DNA of 64,000 bases. Origin: Saprospirales bacterium. GTDB taxonomy: Bacteria > Bacteroidota > Bacteroidia > Chitinophagales > Saprospiraceae. The first letter of the stretch is position 1. Every line of letters begins with the position of its first letter. Position numbers and translations under genes: made by a program. Location: NCBI GenBank assembly GCA_016711045.1, contig JADJTT010000014.1, positions 62,001 through 126,000 of the forward strand, written 5' to 3'. The notes under the pieces were generated by a model, which searched no databases, was not told the origin of the DNA, and saw only the letters and a list, made by a program, of their open reading frames with translations. Shown here piece by piece: positions 54,733-63,778 of this stretch.

Positions 54733-56598
54733 TCAATACCCATCATCCTCAATTTCAAACTCCGCATCCTTCTCCCAAATCTCCATCTCACAAGGCTTAC
54801 AATTAAATTTCAACTTATACTCCACTTCTCCATGCTTCAGCACCAAAGGTTCCACCACCTTTTCACCCATGGTAGCCTTTTGGAATCGGGGACATTTTCC
54901 CAGCTCGTATTTTACGCAGTATTTCGTCGTCATCACCCGCGACTTGCCAGGATCCCATTGTAATTCAAACGCTTTTTCAATTTCGGTTACGCCATGTCTT
55001 TTATAGAATTGCCGGGCCAGTTTATTAGAAACATTATAGGTGAAGTCCAATTCAGAAATGGGATAGGGATGATCCGTTTTCGTGATTTGAAATTCTTCCC
55101 GATGGTATTCTTTTACTCGAATGTCTATCAGTTGCGCCAATACCACCCTTCTGATTTCGTTTATTTTAGAGATAGGTAAAAACCAATTTTCAGAAAAATT
55201 AATTTTTATTTCATCTACAATAAAAGGCGTATTCCCTGCTTTAGATAAGTTGTTTTTTATGTTAGGAATAATTGATTCATCGTTTTTAGTCAACTCTTTT
55301 TCCACTTCCATTGTCGAAATACTTTCATGCCCATCTTCATCAATGGCGGTCAATGTAAAACCGTTGTTGGTTTCTGAGAAGGTCAAGGTGACCCCAATTT
55401 TACGGATTGCACTATCTTCCCTTTCCAACAGTTTGTTAAAAGAAGCGTCTGAATTTCTATAAATCAACGTCCCCACCGGAAGTGGCCTGAAGGTGTTCGG
55501 AACTACCACGTCATTAATAATGATATTTACCCGGTCTCCATCCGCTTTCCCTTCTTCATTCACAAAATAAAGGCCATCGCCATTGTTCAATAGGTCGTAA
55601 TTTTCAATGACATAGCCATTTGCTTTTACTTCCAGCAATTTACCAATAAATTGTCCCTGCGATTTAGGCGTTTCCCAGGAGCCGATCTTTTTATCTCTTT
55701 TATTGACAAAATAATCGGTATACCCTCTATTAAAACTCTTATCCATTTCTGGATCGAAACTATAAAAGGTCCTGCCGGAAGATGCTTTCTGATATTTATC
55801 ACTGACTTCTAAAAAGGCATCCAGTCGCTTCCGCAAATAAGACACATTATTTTTGACATACACAATGTCCTTCAATCTTCCTTCAATTTTAAAAGAGGTC
55901 ACCCCGGCTTCAATCAAAGCCGGTAGTTGGTCGCTCAAATTTAAATCCTTGATAGACAACAAATGTGTTTCCGTCATCAGGGTTTTGCCAGTGCCATCAA
56001 TCAGGGTGTAAGGCAGTCTGCAATTTTGTGCGCAAGAGCCTCTGTTGGCGCTACGTTCCCCATTGGCCACACTCATGTAGCAATTGCCGCTGAAAGAAAC
56101 ACAGAGCGCCCCGGAGACAAAGAACTCTAATTCCACATCCGTGGTTTCACTGATTTCCCTGATCTGATCCAGGTTTAATTCTCGTGCCAAGATCACTCGT
56201 TTCATCCCCGCATCGTGGAAGAATTTGATATGCTTCGGATCCCTGTTATTCATCTGTGTACTCGCATGAATGACGATGGGCGGCAAGTCCATTTCCATAA
56301 TGGCCATATCCTGAATGATGAGGGCATCGACGCCAATATGGTATAGGTCGTGTATTAAACGTTGGCAAGTTTCCAATTCATTTTCATAAAGAATGGTATT
56401 CAGCGTTACAAAGACCCGGGCCTTAAAGAGGTGTGCGTATTGAACCAATTCAGCAATGTCCTCTACAGAATTGGTGGCATTGGTACGGGCGCCGAATTGA
56501 GGCGCCCCGATGTAAACGGCATCAGCGCCAGCGTTGATAGCAGCCATCCCCTGGTACAAGTTCTTGGCGGGAGCTAGGATCTCGACTTTCTTTTTCAT
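54733..56598 (-). CDS. U32-family peptidase / RlhA-like protein
   Basis: A 621-residue protein of the peptidase U32 family, historically called collagenase-like; some members are now known to hydroxylate RNA (RlhA, TrhP). The TIM-barrel-like half begins EILAPAKNLYQG and holds GADAVYIGAPQFGAR. Four cysteines in SGALCVSFSGNCYMS and GSCAQNCRLPY match the Fe-S site of this group. The C-terminal half includes an additional domain ending in a pair of Cys in FNCKPCEME. RNA hydroxylation is the more likely role by the Fe-S site, but this is inference. The -7 element lies directly before the ATG. Confidence 0.85.
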   Translation of the reverse strand: MKKKVEILAPAKNLYQGMAAINAGADAVYIGAPQFGARTNATNSVEDIAELVQYAHLFKARVFVTLNTILYENELETCQRLIHDLYHIGVDALIIQDMAIMEMDLPPIVIHASTQMNNRDPKHIKFFHDAGMKRVILARELNLDQIREISETTDVELEFFVSGALCVSFSGNCYMSVANGERSANRGSCAQNCRLPYTLIDGTGKTLMTETHLLSIKDLNLSDQLPALIEAGVTSFKIEGRLKDIVYVKNNVSYLRKRLDAFLEVSDKYQKASSGRTFYSFDPEMDKSFNRGYTDYFVNKRDKKIGSWETPKSQGQFIGKLLEVKANGYVIENYDLLNNGDGLYFVNEEGKADGDRVNIIINDVVVPNTFRPLPVGTLIYRNSDASFNKLLEREDSAIRKIGVTLTFSETNNGFTLTAIDEDGHESISTMEVEKELTKNDESIIPNIKNNLSKAGNTPFIVDEIKINFSENWFLPISKINEIRRVVLAQLIDIRVKEYHREEFQITKTDHPYPISELDFTYNVSNKLARQFYKRHGVTEIEKAFELQWDPGKSRVMTTKYCVKYELGKCPRFQKATMGEKVVEPLVLKHGEVEYKLKFNCKPCEMEIWEKDAEFEIEDDGY

Positions 56599-56602
56599 GG
56601 GG

Positions 56603-56610
56603 TAAAGATA
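56603..56610 (-). promoter_or_regulatory. -7-like element TATCTTTA adjacent to the U32 start
   Basis: TATCTTTA, CCCC, ATG on the minus strand: the same spacing as at guaA and only one mismatch from TATCTTTG. Confidence 0.4.
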
Positions 56611-56644
56611 GTGTAAAACAGTAGGTTTTAGCGTATGTAGTTTG

Positions 56645-56659
56645 GGACTAGTGCGGCCG
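56645..56659. repeat. half copy of the GGACTAGTGCGGCCG palindrome
   Basis: The sequence is identical to one arm of the 51480-51514 palindrome and is flanked by TATGTAG and CTACATA, which can pair. Confidence 0.6.
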
Positions 56660-56674
56660 TCAGTCTACATAGAA

Positions 56675-58864
56675 TTACAAAACCAACAGACCTGACTCTT
56701 TCAAATTGTTTATAGGTTTCGAATACCAAAACAATTCAAAATGTTCAAAATGCATTTCGAAATCAGCTTTTAACTCCTCAAAAGATGTTTGCTTTTCAGA
56801 AGCCGGTGTTAACGTTTCCAGGGTATCTATCAACCAATTGCCGGGTTCTTTTTCCAGGACTAATTCGATGCTTTCTGTTTTTGTGTGAAACACTAATTGT
56901 AATAAATGCCTGGTCTGTCCCCTTTTAGTTTTGGTAAATTCAGCAACCAACGGCGTATTTCCCAACCATACTATTTTTGCAGTGGGTTTGGTGGTTACTA
57001 TGGGGTCAGAAGTCAAGCAGTTTTGAATGTAATCCGGATCAATGGTGGTGCGTGGAATTTTAAAATCAAACCAATCCTGTAACGGGATCTCAAAACCAAT
57101 TCCATGCATGAAATTAAATAGGGATTTTTTCAATCCGTAGCTAAATTGAGCATGATCAATCCCCGTTGAATCTATAAAGTCTATATCATTATTGGCAAAC
57201 GTAATATCCTTGTAACTGGGGGTAATTCCGTATTCAGCAGGATTCATTCCAACCGGACTGTGCGCAGTCAATGCAAATTGGTGCCAAAAACCGGATTGTA
57301 AAATGCCAATCTCAAATAACTGACGCACCATTTCTAAACTATCAACGGTTTCTTGTATAGTTTGTGTGGGATATCCGTACATTAAATACGAATGTACCAT
57401 AATGCCTGAGTCCGTAAAATTGCGTGTTACTTGTGCGACTTGTGCAACGGTGACCCCTTTATCAATTAATTTCAATAAACGGTCAGAAGCCACTTCCAAT
57501 CCCCCGGAAACGGCAATGCACCCGGATGCTTTTAGTAAAAAGCACAGATCTTTGGTAAAGTTTTTTTCAAAACGAATATTTGTCCACCAGGTTACCGTGA
57601 GTTTTCTTTTTAGAATTTCCAGCGCCAATGCTTTCATTAAAGCCGGTGGCGCCGCTTCGTCTACAAAGTGAAATCCGGATTCTCCTGTTTGCGCAATCAA
57701 GGTTTCCATTCTGTCCACCAACATTTTGGCAGCAATCGGCTCGTATATTTTTATATAATCTAATGAAATATCACAGAAAGTACATTTTCCCCAATAACAA
57801 CCGTGCGCCATGGTGAGTTTGTTCCAACGCCCATCACTCCATAAACTGTGCATCGGATTGGCGATTTCCATCACGGAGATATACTTGTCTAACGGTAAGT
57901 CAGCATAATCCGGCGTACCTGTTTCGCTTTGCTTGTAGTCGCATTTTGTAGATTGATTGTGGTACGCGACCGCATCATTTTCCAGCAAAAAGGTTCTTTT
58001 AAATGCGGTGTTCGGGGAGTTTGAGGTGACATGCCGGTATAAGAGCTCAATCGGCAATTCGCCGTCATCCAGGGTGATGAAATCGAAAAATTCAAAAACC
58101 CGAACGTCTGTAATGGAGCGCAATTCAGTATTTGGAAAACCACCGCCCATAGCCACTTTAATTTCCGGGTAGTTTGCTTTCATAAATTGCGCACAGCGAA
58201 AAGCGCTATACAAATTACCGGGAAAGGGTACGGAAATACAGACCAATTTTGGTTGGGTTTCCCGAATGCGTCTGGTTAAGATTTCTATCGTAATGGTATC
58301 AATAAACGTAAGAGCTTGTTGCAAATGCGCATACAATTCATCAAAAGAATTGGCACTTCGCCCCAGGCGTTCTGCATACCGACTAAACCCGAAATTTTCA
58401 TCGATACATTCGATGATGAAATCTGATAGATCTTCCAAATACAAGGTTGCAAAATGCTTTGCTTTATCTTGTACTCCCACAGCGCCAAACGCCCAATCCA
58501 TATCATCTAATTGTTCAAAACGAGAAGCCTGAGGCAGGAAGTTGTCCGTACAAATTTGCCTGGCAAAGGTTTGGTTTTTTCCTTGTAAAAAAAGGATCAC
58601 CTCCTCTAAATGTTGTAGATAATCTTCTCTTAACGTATAGATGCGTTGAGCGTTTTCCGAAACAATACGATCGTTGTCAAGAGCGATTTCAAAGATTTCT
58701 GCAAACTTTTTTTTAGTAAATAATTCAAGAATTACTTCAATTCCTAAATCCATTTGAAAAGCAGAAATACCTTTTGTGTTTAAAAAACCTTTTAGATATG
58801 CCGTTGCCGGATATGGCGTGTTTAATTGCGTAAACGGAGGCGTAATAAGTAGAAGGTCTTTCAA
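56675..58864 (-). CDS. B12-binding-domain radical SAM protein
   Basis: A 729-residue protein with a putative cobalamin-binding N-terminal domain (begins LLLITPPFTQLNTPYPA, with VAMGGGFPNTELR near 240) and a radical SAM core whose three cluster cysteines are in CYWGKCTFC (about 360). Further SAM-domain signs are FHFVDEAAPP, SGGLEVASDRLLKLIDKG and MYGYPTQT. Such enzymes methylate or rearrange unreactive carbons in lipids, cofactors or peptides. No precursor peptide gene or other maturation gene is near, so the product is unknown. TTG 58864 is the start. It reads in the same direction as the U32 gene 76 bp downstream and may form an operon with it. Confidence 0.85.
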   Translation of the reverse strand: MKDLLLITPPFTQLNTPYPATAYLKGFLNTKGISAFQMDLGIEVILELFTKKKFAEIFEIALDNDRIVSENAQRIYTLREDYLQHLEEVILFLQGKNQTFARQICTDNFLPQASRFEQLDDMDWAFGAVGVQDKAKHFATLYLEDLSDFIIECIDENFGFSRYAERLGRSANSFDELYAHLQQALTFIDTITIEILTRRIRETQPKLVCISVPFPGNLYSAFRCAQFMKANYPEIKVAMGGGFPNTELRSITDVRVFEFFDFITLDDGELPIELLYRHVTSNSPNTAFKRTFLLENDAVAYHNQSTKCDYKQSETGTPDYADLPLDKYISVMEIANPMHSLWSDGRWNKLTMAHGCYWGKCTFCDISLDYIKIYEPIAAKMLVDRMETLIAQTGESGFHFVDEAAPPALMKALALEILKRKLTVTWWTNIRFEKNFTKDLCFLLKASGCIAVSGGLEVASDRLLKLIDKGVTVAQVAQVTRNFTDSGIMVHSYLMYGYPTQTIQETVDSLEMVRQLFEIGILQSGFWHQFALTAHSPVGMNPAEYGITPSYKDITFANNDIDFIDSTGIDHAQFSYGLKKSLFNFMHGIGFEIPLQDWFDFKIPRTTIDPDYIQNCLTSDPIVTTKPTAKIVWLGNTPLVAEFTKTKRGQTRHLLQLVFHTKTESIELVLEKEPGNWLIDTLETLTPASEKQTSFEELKADFEMHFEHFELFWYSKPINNLKESGLLVL

Positions 58865-59171
58865 AAGATGTATTGTTTAAGGTGTAAAGGTAGTCAAAAG
58901 TAAATTTATACCTATACTCAACCGCAATAGGTTTTGTGCAAAGTATAATCAGGTTTAGAATGCTGAGAAAAGTTTAGAAGGTTTAGTCTAAACTTTCTAA
59001 ACCCTTTTGACCATTTGCACAAACCCTATTGCAGTGAAGTATAGTTGGGGTGAAGATAATGTGTGAATATTGTAATTTATTTAAAAAGTTGTGTAACACA
59101 CATATGGTTAAAGTTGACCAACTTATACTTCAAATGATTCATAGAAAAGTTATTTTATATAAAAGATAGGA
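58865..59171. other. 307-bp AT-rich intergenic region between divergent genes
   Basis: It holds the large inverted-repeat element at 58912-59048 and an AT-rich stretch before the BrkB gene. I saw no reading frame, tRNA or conserved RNA structure I could name. Confidence 0.6.
58912..59048. repeat. nested inverted-repeat element, MITE-like
   Basis: Outer arms GCAATAGGTTTTGTGCAAA (58924-58942) and TTTGCACAAACCCTATTGC (59014-59032) pair with one mismatch. An inner pair, GTTTAGAAGGTTTAG and CTAAACTTTCTAAAC (58972-58986 and 58988-59002), has one mismatch. CTATACT- and AGTATAG-like ends extend the symmetry. It has no coding potential. Confidence 0.7.
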
Positions 59172-60074
59172 ATGAAAATACCTTTTAAAAGTATCTATTC
59201 AATTCTAAAAAAGGCACTTAAAGTATGGTGGGTAAAAGATCCGTTTCGCGAAAGTGCAATAATTGCCTATTACGCGATTTTTGCGTTGCCTGGGTTGCTG
59301 GTGGTTATTATCACATCTGCCGGGTATTTTTTTGGAAACGACGCTGTAAATAATCATATAACAGTCCAGTTCACATCTACAATGGGCGTTGATACTGCCG
59401 AGCAGATTCAGAATATTATTTTGCAGGCCAGTGAAGCAAAAAACTCAGTCTTGGCAACAATTATCGGAATTATTATCATGATTGTGGGCGCCACAACCGT
59501 TTTCGCACAGTTTCAAAAATCATTAAATAGCATATGGGAAGTTAAGATTGATAAATCGAAATATGGCATTTGGAGTTTTGTCAAGATTCGTTTGTTTTCA
59601 TTCGGGCTAATCGTTACAATTGCGTTTTTACTTATTGTTTCACTTGTTGTTTCCGCTTTGCTTTCTGCTTTTGGCAATTGGTTGTCGGGTAATTTTTCTG
59701 AGACATTTTTGGTGATGCTTCATGTGGCTAATCTCGGTTTATCTTTTATCATTCTTACAGTTTTGTTTGCATTGATGTTCAAATTTTTACCCGATGCAAA
59801 AATAAAGTGGAAACATGTTTGGATTGGTTCTATCGTCACTACATTTTTATTTTATATAGGAAAATTCGGTTTGGGATTATATTTTGGAAAATTAAACCCC
59901 GGCGATGGATATGGCGCCGCAGGTTCGATTATTTTAATAATGCTTTGGGTTTCATATTCTTCAATGATTGTTTTCTTCGGCGCCGAATTTACCCGCGCCT
60001 ATGCCGATTTTATTTCGGGCAGGGTTGTTCCAACAGAAATCGCAAAATCAGATTTAAAAAATTGCAGCCCGTAA
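59172..60074 (+). CDS. YihY/BrkB-family membrane protein
   Basis: A 300-residue inner-membrane protein with about six transmembrane segments, of the YihY/virulence factor BrkB (UPF0761) family. Family signs are the N-terminal KDPFRESAIIAYYAIFALPGLLVV, QFQKSLNSIWEV, the WKHVWIGSIVTTFLFYIGKFGLGLYF segment and GAAGSIILIMLWVSYSSMIVFFGAEFTRAYA. The function is not settled; transport and resistance roles have been suggested for relatives. The DNA is clearly more AT-rich than the upstream gene block, suggesting acquisition by transfer. Confidence 0.88.
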   Translation: MKIPFKSIYSILKKALKVWWVKDPFRESAIIAYYAIFALPGLLVVIITSAGYFFGNDAVNNHITVQFTSTMGVDTAEQIQNIILQASEAKNSVLATIIGIIIMIVGATTVFAQFQKSLNSIWEVKIDKSKYGIWSFVKIRLFSFGLIVTIAFLLIVSLVVSALLSAFGNWLSGNFSETFLVMLHVANLGLSFIILTVLFALMFKFLPDAKIKWKHVWIGSIVTTFLFYIGKFGLGLYFGKLNPGDGYGAAGSIILIMLWVSYSSMIVFFGAEFTRAYADFISGRVVPTEIAKSDLKNCSP

Positions 60075-60172
60075 AAATGGGAATGATGTAGCACATTCTC
60101 AAAATTGTGCTAGATCCTCTTACTGGAAACGCCTGACCTTTGGATAAGAGATTGAACTGTTAACATGATAAA

Positions 60173-61285
60173 ATGAATCTATCCTTCCAAAAGCTGTTTT
60201 ACGCTATAGCTACTATATTTTTACTCTTTGCAATACTGGTTTTTGCGAAACCTATTCTCATTTCTTTAAGTATTGCTTTGCTTATTTCATTCATCCTTCT
60301 TCCGGTAGTGAAAAAGTTTGAGAAATGGAAAGTTGGTAAAATATTCGCTGCTTTTCTCTCCATTTTCGCTATGATTTTGATAATAGCAGGAACCATTTTC
60401 TTCTTTTCAACTCAAATTATCAATGTAGCGCAAGAATTTACTCATTTTCAAGATAAAATCATTCTTGCTTTTGCTGATGTGACGCTATTTATCAATAACC
60501 ATGTGAGTTTTATGGAAAACCTGGAGAAGGATGAACTTTTTAACCGAATGAAAGTTTGGCTCACTGATTCGACAGGGTTTTTGGTAAGTAAAACGTTTAG
60601 CAATACAGCAACTTTTATGGCCGGACTGTTGGCAACAATTGTATTTACTTTTCTATTCCTCATATACAGAAATGGATTGACAGAGGCATTTTTGACTTTT
60701 TCGCCCGAGAACAAACGCGAAAGGGTGTTGAAAATGTTTAAATCGGTTCAGCAGGTTGGACAAAAATACCTGTTTGGGATGGTCATTCTCACGGTCATAA
60801 TTGGATTAGCCAACAGCCTTGGGTTGTTGATTATTGGCATTGACAATCCTTTCCTTTTCGGATTTTTAGGCGCTGCACTAGCTATCATACCATACATTGG
60901 GACTATAATGGGAGCTATCATTCCTATGATTTTTGCTTTTGTTTCTTATGATTCTATTTGGATGGCAGTAGCAGTTGCCATTTTATTTTGGGCTGTTCAA
61001 CTTATTTCCGATAATTTTCTAACTCCTCGTATTGTGGGGGGGAGTTTAAAAATCAATGCGTTAACGGCCATCCTGAGTTTGTTTATTGGCGCTGCTGTTT
61101 GGGGACTGGCAGGTATGGTTCTATTTTTGCCTTTTGCCGCCATGTTAAAGGTTGTTTGCGAAGAGTATGAAGAGCTCAAACCAATTGCACTGATCATTGG
61201 CGAGAAAAATATAGAAGAGAGCGATGGCCAGGAACAATTTTTATCTCGATGGTGGGAGAAAATAAAAAAGACGTTTTCGAAATAG
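60173..61285 (+). CDS. AI-2E family (TqsA/PerM-like) membrane transporter
   Basis: A 370-residue membrane protein with about eight hydrophobic segments in the PerM/AI-2E exporter arrangement: two pairs of N-terminal segments, a periplasmic loop (about 75-150) and a C-terminal group with LFGFLGAALAIIPYIGTIMGAIIPM and LTPRIVGGSLKINALTAILSLFIGA, the most conserved part. Members export small molecules or act as Na+/H+ antiporters. It lies 98 bp after the BrkB gene and shares its AT-rich composition. Confidence 0.88.
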   Translation: MNLSFQKLFYAIATIFLLFAILVFAKPILISLSIALLISFILLPVVKKFEKWKVGKIFAAFLSIFAMILIIAGTIFFFSTQIINVAQEFTHFQDKIILAFADVTLFINNHVSFMENLEKDELFNRMKVWLTDSTGFLVSKTFSNTATFMAGLLATIVFTFLFLIYRNGLTEAFLTFSPENKRERVLKMFKSVQQVGQKYLFGMVILTVIIGLANSLGLLIIGIDNPFLFGFLGAALAIIPYIGTIMGAIIPMIFAFVSYDSIWMAVAVAILFWAVQLISDNFLTPRIVGGSLKINALTAILSLFIGAAVWGLAGMVLFLPFAAMLKVVCEEYEELKPIALIIGEKNIEESDGQEQFLSRWWEKIKKTFSK

Positions 61286-61301
61286 TACATGAAACACAAA
61301 A

Positions 61302-61919
61302 ATGACAAGCTACAAAAAAAATAGTTTAACGCTTAAAGGAGCGGTTGCTCTTGGTACGGGCGTAATGATTGGTGCTGGAATATTTGCTCTTTTAGGTCAG
61401 GTTGCAGAATTATCGGGAACATGGTTTCCATACATCTTTATTGTCGGAGCGGTTATTTCTGGGTTCAGTGCTTACTCATATATCAAAGTTTCCAATGCAT
61501 ATCCCTCTGCCGGTGGCATCGCCATGATTTTAATGAAAGCATACGGGAAAACAACGCTCACGGCTGCTACGTCTGTTTTGATGGCTCTTTCGATGATAAT
61601 TAATGAAAGTTTGGTGGCAAGAACATTTGGATCGTACACCATGCAACTTTTTGATGTGGAGAAAAACTCCATGTGGGTGCCGGTCTTGGGTGTTGCCTTA
61701 TTGATATTTGCGTACATTATCAACATATCCGGAAACAAGATTATCGGAAAAACCTCACAGTTCATGTCATTCCTAAAAATAGCAGGCATTCTTTTGTTTG
61801 CCATTGGAGGTTTGTGGGCAGCTAAGTTTGTTATAGGTGATTTAATTCCATCCGGCACTAATGCAAGTGACTATTCAGTCGCAAGTTATATTGGGGCTTT
61901 AAACTATCTCTTCATTTAA
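61302..61919 (+). pseudogene. APC-family amino-acid permease, C-terminally truncated
   Basis: A 205-residue fragment that matches only the first half of an APC-superfamily permease. The N-terminal signature ALGTGVMIGAGIFALLGQVAELSG and the following segments are intact (about six transmembrane helices), but the frame stops after YIGALNYLFI where the family continues for roughly 230 more residues. No continuation exists in the other frames, and an HPF-like gene starts 15 bp after the stop. This looks like a real deletion or recombination joint and not a sequencing slip. The product is probably non-functional. Confidence 0.8.
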
Positions 61920-61934
61920 AATAAAAACGACGCT

Positions 61935-62249
61935 ATGAAAATTCAATTAAATACAGATAAGAATTTAACCTTACATGAAGCATTTAGTGCGAAGTTAGAT
62001 GACTTACTATCAGCGGAATTTAGCCGATTTAGTGAACATATCACCAGGTTGGAAGTACATCTTTCAGATGAGAACGGAGGGAAAGATGGGCAGCACGACA
62101 AAAGATGTATGATTGAAGCAAGGCTTGAAGGCAAGCAACCCATTGCCGTAACAGCAGACGCTGATACGCATGAACAATCAGTGGCGGAAGCAATTGACAA
62201 ATTAAAGAATTCGCTGGAAACAATCTTGGGACGAGGGAGGAATCATTAG
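61935..62249 (+). CDS. HPF/RaiA-like ribosome-associated protein
   Basis: A 104-residue protein with the beta-alpha-beta-beta-beta-alpha outline of hibernation-promoting/RaiA factors: ITRLEVHLSDENG, MIEARLEGKQPIAVTADA and an amphipathic C-terminal helix EAIDKLKNSLETILGRG. Classic members bind the 30S decoding site and silence ribosomes in stress. This one is on the short side. It stands alone in an island with transport genes, as accessory HPF copies often do. A direct role in hibernation is likely but unproven. Confidence 0.72.
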   Translation: MKIQLNTDKNLTLHEAFSAKLDDLLSAEFSRFSEHITRLEVHLSDENGGKDGQHDKRCMIEARLEGKQPIAVTADADTHEQSVAEAIDKLKNSLETILGRGRNH

Positions 62250-62253
62250 ATTT

Positions 62254-62826
62254 ATGAAACATTCACTGCTGCTGAGATATGTCATTCCGTTTATACAATG
62301 GTATGCGCTGATGATATTGATTACTATCGGTATCGATTTCCTACTCCATCACTACCAATTGGCTGGGGTAGGCCGTTATTTGGGCTATGTCGGCACCTTC
62401 CTCGTGCTCCTTTCCTTTGTTTATTCATTGCGGAAACGCAAAATAATAGAAACGGGGTCGCCCAAGAAATTGCTTAAGATGCACGAGTATGTGGCATGGG
62501 GCGGTTCGATATTGTTGCTCGTTCATGCGGGGATCCATTTCAACGCCATTTTGCCATGGTTGGCCGTAGTGATGCTGCTGATAAACGTGGCAAGTGGCCT
62601 GATCGGCAAGTTCCTGCTGAGGCGGTCATTGGAAAGCTTAAAAGCAAGCAGGCAAGCCTTGACGGTCACGGGACTGGAAAAAGAAGCCGTGGATAAAAAG
62701 CTTTTCCTTGATTCTATCATGGTGGATGCCATGAAACAATGGCGGACGATACACTTACCTATAGCCTTTATATTCGGCTTTTTTTCACTCCTTCATATCA
62801 TCACTGTATTCATGTTTAGCAAATGA
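62254..62826 (+). CDS. 4-TM membrane protein, probable b-type cytochrome partner
   Basis: A 190-residue protein with four transmembrane segments (about 10-30, 43-60, 75-115 as a long double stretch, and 167-188). Histidines sit in or next to membrane segments: HH at about 31-32, H77 (KMHEYVAW), H91 and H95 (LVHAGIHF), H167 (RTIHLP) and H180 (LLHII). Their spacing could hold two haems b, as in membrane quinol- or electron-transfer subunits. ATGA overlap with the following decahaem cytochrome gene ties the two together. The haem assignment is inference. Confidence 0.7.
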   Translation: MKHSLLLRYVIPFIQWYALMILITIGIDFLLHHYQLAGVGRYLGYVGTFLVLLSFVYSLRKRKIIETGSPKKLLKMHEYVAWGGSILLLVHAGIHFNAILPWLAVVMLLINVASGLIGKFLLRRSLESLKASRQALTVTGLEKEAVDKKLFLDSIMVDAMKQWRTIHLPIAFIFGFFSLLHIITVFMFSK

Positions 62827-63689
62827 AAGACCTGATCCTCACTGGAATTGTAGGAGCCTCCGTTTTTATCTTTTTAATGGTGCAGTACCCGCATATCCTG
62901 CTCAGTCCCGGCGAAATGTCGCAGGGGCATCAGGACATCGAACAGCAATGCTTCTCGTGCCACCAAGCTTTCGGGGGAATCGAAAACGACAAGTGCATCG
63001 CTTGCCATGCCTTGTCGGATATCGGAAAGGATTCGATGCGCCTCGTCACCGGTAGTATTACCATGGGCGAACAGGTGTTGTTTCACAAAAAACTTGATAA
63101 ATATGCCTGTACTACCTGCCATACCGACCACGCTGGCCTGAATCCTGAATCCGCAAGGAAAGGTTTTGAGCATGAAATGCTGCCGAAAACGATCACGAAT
63201 GATTGCATCGCTTGCCACCAAAAGCCAGCGGATAAACTGCACCAACAATTGACGGATGCTTGCGCAAAATGCCACACCACCAAGGCATGGGAACTGGAAC
63301 TTGCTTTCAACCACGATATGGTGCAGCCGGCCGATAGAAACAATTGCGTGGGCTGCCATGAAACACCTACCGATCCTTTTCACCGCACAGTGAAAGGCGA
63401 CTGTACGAAATGCCACAGCACCGACAAATGGGTCCCTTCTACTTTTGACCACACTGCCTATTTTGTGCTGGATAGCGACCACAATGCTAAGTGCGAAACC
63501 TGCCATTTGAGCAACAATTATAACACCTATACCTGTTATGGTTGCCATGAACATACGGCGAACAATATCCTTCAAGAACACAGGGAGGAAGGCATCACCA
63601 ATTTAACCGACTGCGTATCCTGTCACAAGCGCAGCAATGAATATGAAGGTAGGGAAGGCGGCCGGGAAAAGGGAGATGATGATGATTGA
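62823..63689 (+). CDS. membrane-anchored multihaem (ten CXXCH) cytochrome c
   Basis: A 288-residue protein with an uncleaved or cleaved N-terminal hydrophobic segment (about 5-22) followed by ten CXXCH haem-binding motifs: CFSCH, CIACH, CTTCH, CIACH, CAKCH, CVGCH, CTKCH, CETCH, CYGCH and CVSCH. Many other His residues could act as distal ligands. It should sit in the periplasm or on the outer surface and conduct electrons. A short acidic tail (GREKGDDDD) ends it. The 4-bp overlap with the 4-TM gene suggests a membrane-to-periplasm electron path. Electron donor and acceptor are unknown. Confidence 0.88.
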   Translation: MKDLILTGIVGASVFIFLMVQYPHILLSPGEMSQGHQDIEQQCFSCHQAFGGIENDKCIACHALSDIGKDSMRLVTGSITMGEQVLFHKKLDKYACTTCHTDHAGLNPESARKGFEHEMLPKTITNDCIACHQKPADKLHQQLTDACAKCHTTKAWELELAFNHDMVQPADRNNCVGCHETPTDPFHRTVKGDCTKCHSTDKWVPSTFDHTAYFVLDSDHNAKCETCHLSNNYNTYTCYGCHEHTANNILQEHREEGITNLTDCVSCHKRSNEYEGREGGREKGDDDD

Positions 63690-63778
63690 GGTTCTACGCT
63701 TTGCGAAGGCGGGGAAATCGAAGCACAAATGTTCAATTGCTCCAATTCAAAATCCGGTAAGTATTTCAGCAACCACTT

